Assembly: GCA_937996755.1 (NCBI GenBank)
Contig: CALKUS010000104.1
Location: 1-11,161, forward strand
From: an uncultured Pseudomonadota bacterium
Lineage (GTDB): Bacteria; Pseudomonadota; Gammaproteobacteria; Xanthomonadales; Ahniellaceae
Length of the DNA stretch: 11,161 nt
Direction of reading: 5' to 3'
The first letter of the stretch is position 1. Each line of letters begins with the position of its first letter. Made by a program: the position numbers and the translations under genes. Below, piece after piece: positions 7,023-11,161 of this stretch. The notes under the pieces are model-generated. The model did no database searches. It was not told the origin of the DNA and saw nothing but the letters and a program-made list of their open reading frames with translations.

Positions 7023-8051
7023 TCAGGCCGGCTGGAGGGCCTGTCGCATGGCCGCAAAGCGCTTCCGGTACCGCGCCGGGGTCAGCTCCACGCGGCGCCG
7101 GAACAGCCGCCCGAAGAAGCTCGCGTCCTGGTAGCCCACCTCGGCCGCGACCGCCTCGATCGGCATCGCGGTGGTCTCGAGCAGCTGCTTGGCTTCCTCG
7201 AGGCGCATCGTGTGCACGTACTCCAGCGGCGACATGCCGGTGGCGCGCGCGAAGCGGCGCTTGAACGAACGCTCGGCGAGGCCGACCTCGGCGGCCATCG
7301 CCTGCACGGGCGCGTCCACGGCGTAGTTCTGCGCGATCCACACCTGCGCGCGCGCGACCAGCGCGTCGTCGACCTGGCCCTTGCGCGCGAGCGCGGCGTA
7401 CGGCTGCTGCCCCAGCGCGTGCCAGTCGATGAGGTACATGCGCGCCACGCGCATCGCCTGCTCGGTGCCCGCCAGGCGGGCGATGACGTAGACGGTGAGG
7501 TCCAGCCACGAGGTGCCGCCGCCCGCGAGCAGGTAGCGCTGGCCGGGGCCGGTGATCGAGAGCGCGCGTTGCGGATGCACCCGGAGCTTCGGGTAGCGCC
7601 GCGCGAGCGCTTCCCCGTAGCCCCAGTGGATCGCGACGTCGCAGCCGTCGAGCAGGCCGGCTTCGGCGAGCAGCATGGCGCCCGAGCACGCGGTCGCGAA
7701 TTGCGCGCCGCCTGCCGCGCAACGGCGCAGCCACGCGATCTCCTCCGCGTAACGCTCGCGCAGCTCGGCGTCGGGCTCGACCATCAGGTCGGGAATGCAG
7801 ACGACGTCGGGCACGCCGGCCTCGTCGAGCGTCTCGTCCGCTTCGATGCGCACGCCGTTGCCGGCCTCGAAACGTTCGGTGGTTCGCGCGACGATGCGCG
7901 GCTCGAGCAGCGGTTCGCCGACGCGTCCGTCGACCACGAAGCTCCAGTCGCGGCCGGCGGATGCGAAGAGATCGTACATGCCGTACAGCGTCGACACGGT
8001 GCTGTGCGGAACGGCGAGCAGCGCGATGCGGGGGAGTGGTTTCGTCGTCAT
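7023..8051 (-). CDS. GlxA-family AraC-type transcriptional regulator
   Basis: 342 residues. The N-terminal half (about 7-190) is a DJ-1/PfpI-like class I glutamine amidotransferase fold: RIALLAVPHSTVSTLYGMYD at the start, and FATACSGAMLLAEAGLL with C122 at the nucleophile elbow. The C-terminal ~100 residues are an AraC/XylS DNA-binding domain with two helix-turn-helix units (about 248-268, containing AEVGLAERSFKRRF, and 297-319, containing AAEVGYQDASFFGRLFRRR). GlxA-type regulators are usually activators; the small molecule sensed here is unknown, and the Cys need not be catalytic. The start at 8051 gives the expected MTTKPLPRIALL beginning; the frame is open to 8165 but those extra 38 residues are Arg-rich and unlike the family. 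It is divergent from the hydroxylase gene and upstream of the GGDEF gene, so either could be its target. Confidence 0.92.
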   Translation of the reverse strand: MTTKPLPRIALLAVPHSTVSTLYGMYDLFASAGRDWSFVVDGRVGEPLLEPRIVARTTERFEAGNGVRIEADETLDEAGVPDVVCIPDLMVEPDAELRERYAEEIAWLRRCAAGGAQFATACSGAMLLAEAGLLDGCDVAIHWGYGEALARRYPKLRVHPQRALSITGPGQRYLLAGGGTSWLDLTVYVIARLAGTEQAMRVARMYLIDWHALGQQPYAALARKGQVDDALVARAQVWIAQNYAVDAPVQAMAAEVGLAERSFKRRFARATGMSPLEYVHTMRLEEAKQLLETTAMPIEAVAAEVGYQDASFFGRLFRRRVELTPARYRKRFAAMRQALQPA

Positions 8052-8194
8052 GGCCGGTTTGGACGCTTTGCGGTCCGATCGCCTGCAGGGTGCGACACGG
8101 GCCGCACGTAGCGTACGCAGCACGTCGCGGGACCGTACCCCGGCGAGGGGTGGTGTCGAATCCATACCTTGGTCACCTGCCGAACGGAAGTGTC
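8052..8194. promoter_or_regulatory. Divergent intergenic region
   Basis: 143 bases between two divergently transcribed genes; it must hold the promoter(s) for both. I see a palindrome GCGTACGC at 8111-8118 and an ACCCC/GGGGT inverted repeat at 8137-8151 that could be operator sites for the GlxA-like regulator. No convincing -35/-10 pair stands out on either strand. A GGAAG at 8186-8190 is a weak ribosome site for the hydroxylase gene. Confidence 0.4.
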
Positions 8195-9028
8195 ATGCCT
8201 ACGCCGCTGGAACTCGCCGCGAGCCCGATCTCCTGGATCGTCTTCGCCATCTACGCAACGCTGCTCGTCGCCGAGGCATTGTTTCCCGGTCGCCCGCTGC
8301 CGCGTGTTCGCGGCTGGCACCTGATGGGTTTAGCGGCGTTCGCGGCGTATTTCCTGCTCTCGTCGTATCTGCCGCTCCTGTGGGACGGCTGGTTCGCGCA
8401 GTGGCGCCTGGTCGACCTGACCGCGCAGCCCGAGTGGCTGCAGGTCGTCGCGGGCCTGCTCGTGTACGAGCTCGGCGTCTGGACGTGGCATCGCGCCATG
8501 CACCGCTACACGCCGCTGTGGCGCGTGTTCCACCAGATGCACCATTCGGCCGAGCGCGTCGACGCCGCCGGCGCGTTCTGGTTCTCGCCGTTCGACATGG
8601 TCGGCTGGACGGCGCTGACCAGCCTGTCGCTCGTGCTCGTCGTCGGCCTCGCGCCGTGGCCGGCCACGCTCGTGATCCTGATCGCGACGTTCCTCACCAT
8701 CTTCCAGCACGCGAACCTGCGCACGCCGCGCTGGCTCGGCTACATCGTGCAGCGCCCCGAAAGCCACAGCCTGCACCACGCGCGCGGCGTGCACTGGCAC
8801 AACTTCTCCGACCTGCCGGTGTTCGACCTGCTGTTCGGGACGTTCCGCAATCCGGCGACGTTCGCCGAGCACACCGGGTTCTACGACGGCGCGTCGTATC
8901 GCGTGGCTGAAATGGTCGGAATGATCGACGTCAGCGTGCCCCGCTCAGCAGTCGCCCTATCGGCGACTGCTGGGGCACGCTGGCTGAGGACAGGAGGTCC
9001 GAAGGGGGGCGCACCGATAGCGGAGTAG
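8195..9028 (+). CDS. Fatty acid hydroxylase superfamily membrane protein
   Basis: 277 residues from ATG at 8195. Membrane helices at about 12-28, 43-62, 83-97, 135-152 and 155-170. The di-iron histidine clusters of the sterol desaturase/fatty acid hydroxylase superfamily are all present: HRAMH (H99, H103), HQMHH (H113, H116, H117), H172 in QHANLRTP, and HSLHHARGVHWHN (H191, H194, H195, H200, H202). Such enzymes use O2 and a di-iron centre to hydroxylate or desaturate lipids; the substrate is unknown. The family-like part ends at about IDVSVP (249). The last ~32 codons run through the strong inverted repeat at 8932-8982 and the stop TAG (9026-9028) lies just before the loop arm of another hairpin, so the tail seems to be made from a repeat element rather than from the original gene end. 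Confidence 0.9.
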   Translation: MPTPLELAASPISWIVFAIYATLLVAEALFPGRPLPRVRGWHLMGLAAFAAYFLLSSYLPLLWDGWFAQWRLVDLTAQPEWLQVVAGLLVYELGVWTWHRAMHRYTPLWRVFHQMHHSAERVDAAGAFWFSPFDMVGWTALTSLSLVLVVGLAPWPATLVILIATFLTIFQHANLRTPRWLGYIVQRPESHSLHHARGVHWHNFSDLPVFDLLFGTFRNPATFAEHTGFYDGASYRVAEMVGMIDVSVPRSAVALSATAGARWLRTGGPKGGAPIAE

Positions 9029-9043
9029 CGCCAGGGAAGGCGC
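8932..9043 (+). repeat. Composite stem-loop element, copy A
   Basis: Three hairpins in a row. The first has an 11-bp outer stem (8932-8942 with 8972-8982, perfect), a 4-base bulge GCTC (8943-8946) on the left arm only, a 10-bp inner stem (8947-8956 with 8962-8971, perfect) and a 5-base loop. After a 5-base spacer GCTGA comes GGAC-AGGAG-GTCC (8988-9000), followed by GAA. After 17 more bases comes CGGAGTA and then GCGCC-AGGGAA-GGCGC (9028-9043). The layout is the same as that at 10972-11064 with different stem sequences. There is no T-run, so it is not an ordinary intrinsic terminator. It overlaps the 3' end of the hydroxylase gene. Whether it acts as DNA (REP-like repeat) or RNA (GGA loops are typical CsrA/RsmA sites) cannot be told. 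Confidence 0.7.
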
Positions 9044-9098
9044 GGACTCGAAGGGGCTGACAGCGCGGATGTACAACGCGGTTGATCGATCGCGCAAT

Positions 9099-9743
9099 CT
9101 ACTCGGCAAGGATCGCCCGCGCGATCTCGCCGGGCGCATCGAACAGGAATTCCGGAACGCGCGCGGCGAGCGCCTCGCGCGTGGTGAATCCCCACGACAC
9201 GGCGCCGAACGCGATGCCGTTCGCGCGCGCCGCGTCGAGGTCGCGCAGCTCGTCGCCGATCGCGAGCACGTCGGCGTGGACGACGCCGGCGCGCGCGACC
9301 ACCTTGCGCAGGCGCCGGCGCTTGCCGAACATCGCGACGCCGCATTCGTAGTCGGCGACGAGCGCGGCGAGGGCGGGCCCGAGCATCGCGCGCACGTTGT
9401 CTTCGCTGTTCGAGGTCAGTACGGCGATGCGCACGCCGGCCGCGTGCAGCGCGCGCAGCAGTGCGTCGGTCCCCGGGAACAGCCGGATGTCCGCCGCGTG
9501 CTCGGCCATGCGCCGCCGGAACGCGAGCGCCACGCGCGGCACCTTCCACGCGGCGAGGCCGGTGTGCGCCATCATCTCGCGCGCGCTCGAGCCGCGCAGC
9601 GCCATGAGCTGCTCGCGCGAGATCTCGCGGAAGCCGTGCTCGCGCGCGAGTACCGCGAACGAGTCGAGGAAGAACGGGAAGGAATCCGCCAGCGTGCCGT
9701 CGAAATCGAAGACGGCCAGGCGGTATCGCGCGGCAGGCGTCAT
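9099..9743 (-). CDS. HAD-superfamily phosphatase (phosphoglycolate phosphatase-like)
   Basis: 214 residues. HAD motif I is VFDFDGTLADS (nucleophile D13, D15), motif II is AVLTSN (T110/S111), a lysine for motif III is likely K141 or K147 in GKRRRLRKVV, and motif IV is IGDELRDLDAAR (D164, D168). The helical cap between motifs I and II (about 20-88) makes it a subfamily I enzyme of the Gph/PGP type. The substrate is probably a small phosphate ester; which one is not shown. GKRRRLRKVV replaces the more common KPxPxxL around motif III. The start ATG (9743-9741) overlaps the stop of the DUF3037 gene by 4 bases, so it is probably translated from the same transcript as DUF3037 and the HipA-like kinase. 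It faces the hydroxylase gene with 70 bases between the two ends. Confidence 0.9.
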   Translation of the reverse strand: MTPAARYRLAVFDFDGTLADSFPFFLDSFAVLAREHGFREISREQLMALRGSSAREMMAHTGLAAWKVPRVALAFRRRMAEHAADIRLFPGTDALLRALHAAGVRIAVLTSNSEDNVRAMLGPALAALVADYECGVAMFGKRRRLRKVVARAGVVHADVLAIGDELRDLDAARANGIAFGAVSWGFTTREALAARVPEFLFDAPGEIARAILAE

Positions 9744-10135
9744 TGCGCGGCGTTCGCCGGTGCGCGCACCATGCGCGCGAGCAGGTGCTCGAGCACGTCG
9801 CCGGGCTCGTGGCAGCGGCCGGCATGGACGGGCGAGGTCTGGATGATCGCGCTGCGCTTCGCGGTGAGCCAGTGGAAGCGCGCGCGCTGCGGCAGCTCGC
9901 CGATCGGCCCCGAGCCCGGCCCACCGCGGCAGATCAGCGGGATGCTGCCCAGGTGCGTGCGCAGCGCCTCGAGGTCGATGGTCGGGTCGAGCGCGCGCAC
10001 GCGCGCCTCGTCCATCTCGATGCGCGCCTCGAGCAGGCGTGCGGACTCGCACGAGACGATCACGCCCACGTTGACGAATTCCTCGCGCTCGACGCGCGGC
10101 ACCACGCGGATCACCGCGTAGTCATACGTGGCCAT
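9740..10135 (-). CDS. DUF3037 family protein
   Basis: 131 residues, matching DUF3037 throughout: YDYAVIRVVPRVEREEFVNV at the start, LDPTIDLEALRTHL in the middle and GPIGELPQRARFHWLTAKRS followed by IIQTSPVHAGRC near the end. Function unknown. The family is commonly encoded next to a HipA-like kinase, as here, which suggests the two proteins act together (substrate, regulator or antitoxin-like partner of the kinase). The start ATG at 10135 lies 14 bases inside the kinase gene, and the stop overlaps the HAD start (ATGA), pointing to coupled translation of all three. Longer upstream extension of the frame is antisense-like Arg/Ser-rich sequence and was not used. Confidence 0.9.
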   Translation of the reverse strand: MATYDYAVIRVVPRVEREEFVNVGVIVSCESARLLEARIEMDEARVRALDPTIDLEALRTHLGSIPLICRGGPGSGPIGELPQRARFHWLTAKRSAIIQTSPVHAGRCHEPGDVLEHLLARMVRAPANAAQ

Positions 10136-10898
10136 CGCGGGCACGGATCGCCTCCTGCACGAACGCGTCGCGCGCCGCGAGGCGGCGCGACAGGATGTCG
10201 ACGTAGCGCGCACGGAGGCGATCGGCCTCCGCTGCACCGGGTTGCGGGTCGAGCCACGCCGCGGGCACTTCGGCGAGGATGCCGGCCAGCACGCCGGCGT
10301 CGAGCTTCGCGGCGAGCGGCGCGTCGACCTCGGCGATCGCACCCGCGAACGGCAACAGCACGTGCTCGCGGATGCGCGCGAACGGCTCGGTCACGGCGCG
10401 CTCGGCGCGCTCGAAGTCGTGGTGGAAATAGAGAGACGCACCGTGGTCGATCAGCATCAGCCGACGATGCCAGGTGAGCAGGTTCACGTTGCGTGGCGTG
10501 CGGTCGACGTTCATCACGAACGCATCGAACCACACGATGGCAGCGGCCAGCCGCGCGTCGGGCCGCTCGACCGCCGGATCGAACGCGACCGAACCGGGCA
10601 GGAAATCGAGCGCGAGGTTCAGGCCCGCGCTCGCGCGGATCAGCGCCTGGATCTCCGCGTCGGGCTCGTTGCGAGCAAGGTCGGCGTCGAGCTCGGCGAG
10701 CACGACTTCCGGGATCGGCAGGTCGAGCGCGCGGGCGATGCCGCCCGCGACCAGCTCCGCGACGAGCGCACGCGCACCCTGCCCGGCGCCGCGGAACTTG
10801 AGCACATACAAGCCGTCGTCGTCGCCCTCGACGACCGCGGGCAGCGAGCCGCCCTCGCGCAATGGCGTGACGTATCGGGTGGCGTGGATGGTGCGCAT
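10122..10898 (-). CDS. HipA-like kinase
   Basis: 258 residues. It resembles the HipA-like kinase family found with DUF3037 rather than full-length HipA (about 440 residues). Visible: GLYVLKFRGAGQG with the likely ATP-binding K34, E48 in the following helix (ALVAELVAGGIAR), the catalytic-loop-like stretch FDAFVMNVDRTPRNVNLL (D132, N137) and LIDHGASLYFHH, where D151 would be the metal-binding DxG-type aspartate. Kinase activity is therefore plausible; the target is unknown. Toxin HipA phosphorylates glutamyl-tRNA synthetase, but no HipB-like helix-turn-helix antitoxin is encoded beside this gene, so a toxin role should not be assumed. Start ATG at 10898 without a Shine-Dalgarno, behind a CATAAT box; the 3' end overlaps the DUF3037 start by 14 bases. 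Confidence 0.85.
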   Translation of the reverse strand: MRTIHATRYVTPLREGGSLPAVVEGDDDGLYVLKFRGAGQGARALVAELVAGGIARALDLPIPEVVLAELDADLARNEPDAEIQALIRASAGLNLALDFLPGSVAFDPAVERPDARLAAAIVWFDAFVMNVDRTPRNVNLLTWHRRLMLIDHGASLYFHHDFERAERAVTEPFARIREHVLLPFAGAIAEVDAPLAAKLDAGVLAGILAEVPAAWLDPQPGAAEADRLRARYVDILSRRLAARDAFVQEAIRARDGHV

Positions 10899-10907
10899 GG
10901 CGCGCGC

Positions 10908-10913
10908 ATTATG
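10908..10913 (-). promoter_or_regulatory. Candidate -10 box of the HipA-like kinase cassette
   Basis: On the minus strand CATAAT (5 of 6 to TATAAT) ends 9 bases before the ATG at 10898. If used, transcription would begin at or within a few bases of the start codon, giving a leaderless or nearly leaderless mRNA, consistent with the missing Shine-Dalgarno. No -35 consensus is seen 17 bases upstream. Confidence 0.35.
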
Positions 10914-10950
10914 CCGTGTCGTCGTTTCCGCGCCGGCGTCATCACCCTTT

Positions 10951-10970
10951 CGTCATTCCCGCGAAGGCGG
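10951..10970. repeat. Truncated ATTCCC-type intergenic repeat
   Basis: CGTCATTCCCGCGAAGGCGG is the left part of a palindrome common in intergenic regions of high-GC proteobacteria (expected to close as GCGGGAATG; also the dRS3 layout ATTCCC-N8-GGGAAT). Here the right arm stops after GCGG, one base before the composite stem-loop element begins, so it appears interrupted. Confidence 0.55.
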
Positions 10971-10971
10971 T

Positions 10972-11064
10972 CGATCCCGCGCGCTGAGCGGACGCATCGG
11001 CGTCCCGCTGCGCGGGATCGGGTGAGCCATGGATGGCGAACGGATGAGCCGCAGGGACGCAGGC
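10972..11064 (+). repeat. Composite stem-loop element, copy B
   Basis: Same plan as copy A at 8932-9043. Outer stem of 11 bp (10972-10982 with 11010-11020, perfect), 4-base bulge GCTG on the left arm (10983-10986), inner stem of 9 bp with one unpaired base (10987-10995 with 11000-11009), 4-base loop. A 5-base spacer GGTGA leads to GCC-ATGGAT-GGC (11026-11037), then GAA, CGGATGA and GCCGC-AGGGAC-GCaGGC (11048-11064). GCCATGGATGGC followed by a CAGGGAC hairpin is reminiscent of intergenic repeats in Xanthomonadaceae and pseudomonads. It lies 74 bases upstream of the HipA-like kinase start, in opposite orientation to that gene. Confidence 0.7.
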
Positions 11065-11119
11065 TTCAGTCTTCATCGCAGCGGCGGCTCCGGACAGGTT
11101 TCGCCCGCCGGCGACCGAA

Positions 11120-11143
11120 GGAGGGGCGCTGGCCCGCCCCTCC
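11120..11143. other. Stem-loop, 9-bp perfect stem
   Basis: GGAGGGGCG and CGCCCCTCC pair around a 6-base loop CTGGCC. Stable enough to stop or pause RNA polymerase, but no T-run follows on either strand, so an intrinsic terminator is not established. It may close the repeat-rich block or belong to the next gene's 3' region. Confidence 0.5.
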
Positions 11144-11161
11144 TCCGGACCCAGTTCCAAT

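Larger units (their letters stand above)
10899..11161. other. Non-coding right end with inverted repeats
   Basis: 263 bases with no credible gene on either strand. From left to right: kinase promoter region, truncated ATTCCC repeat, composite element copy B, an inverted repeat GAGCCGC/GCGGCTC (11046-11052 with 11084-11090), and a stem-loop at 11120-11143. Any gene to the right begins outside the window. Confidence 0.7.

Noticed and set aside
8932..8982. Intrinsic terminator of the hydroxylase gene
   Set aside because: The hairpin is strong, but it lies inside the coding frame and has no T-run on either side; the shared bulged architecture with 10972-11020 fits a repeat element better.
10122..10898. 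Classic HipBA toxin-antitoxin locus
   Set aside because: The kinase is much shorter than HipA and no HipB-like DNA-binding gene is adjacent; DUF3037 is not a known antitoxin.
8932..11064. Integron attC sites or a CRISPR array
   Set aside because: The bulged hairpins lack attC end motifs (GTTRRRY/RYYYAAC), no cassette array is present, and there are only two copies about 2 kb apart with differing sequence, so no CRISPR-like direct repeats and spacers.
10942..11160. Small minus-strand frame (72 codons) in the right-end repeats
   Set aside because: It lies wholly in inverted repeats, lacks a ribosome site and has no protein-like composition.

Overview
The window is very GC-rich (about 75-80% G+C in the lines sampled from position 530 on) and almost fully coding. 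Its gene set (DUF4381/BatA/BatB/BatD stress operon, GlxA-type regulator, GGDEF protein, HipA-like kinase with DUF3037) and a CATTCCCGCG-type intergenic repeat suggest a gammaproteobacterium, perhaps of the Xanthomonadales/Lysobacter type. That placement is an inference from style, not from a marker gene. The first ~520 bases are different: about 63-67% G+C, with gene fragments that do not belong together.

Layout. Positions 1-520 (minus) hold one open frame made of two unrelated pieces: a DUF4159 fragment (1-178), and upstream of it the PAPS-binding part of a sulfotransferase (179-520). At about 509-525 this abuts, head to head, the C-terminal third of a DUF58 protein (512-892, plus). From there a tight plus-strand operon runs DUF4381 - BatA - BatB - BatD (889-5934), every junction being a 4-base start/stop overlap. 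This is the usual MoxR-associated membrane von Willebrand A module; the MoxR ATPase and the rest of DUF58 are missing because of the left junction.

Convergent with batD are two minus-strand genes: a membrane GGDEF diguanylate cyclase (5919-6983) and, upstream of it, a GlxA-like AraC regulator (7023-8051). Divergent from the regulator across 143 bases is a membrane fatty acid hydroxylase family protein (8195-9028, plus). It faces a three-gene minus-strand cassette with overlapping ends: HipA-like kinase (10122-10898), DUF3037 protein (9740-10135) and HAD phosphatase (9099-9743). The right end (10899-11161) is non-coding and packed with inverted repeats.

Most interesting observation: two copies of one composite stem-loop element, at 8932-9043 and 10972-11064. 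Each has an 11-bp outer stem, a 4-base 5'-side bulge (GCTC/GCTG), a 9-10-bp inner stem, a 5-base spacer (GCTGA/GGTGA) and two small hairpins with GGA in the loop, while the stem sequences differ between copies and keep pairing. This looks like a structured repeat or small-RNA family. The left copy also supplies the last ~32 codons of the hydroxylase gene. The left-end gene mosaic is more likely an assembly chimera or recombination scar than a new system.
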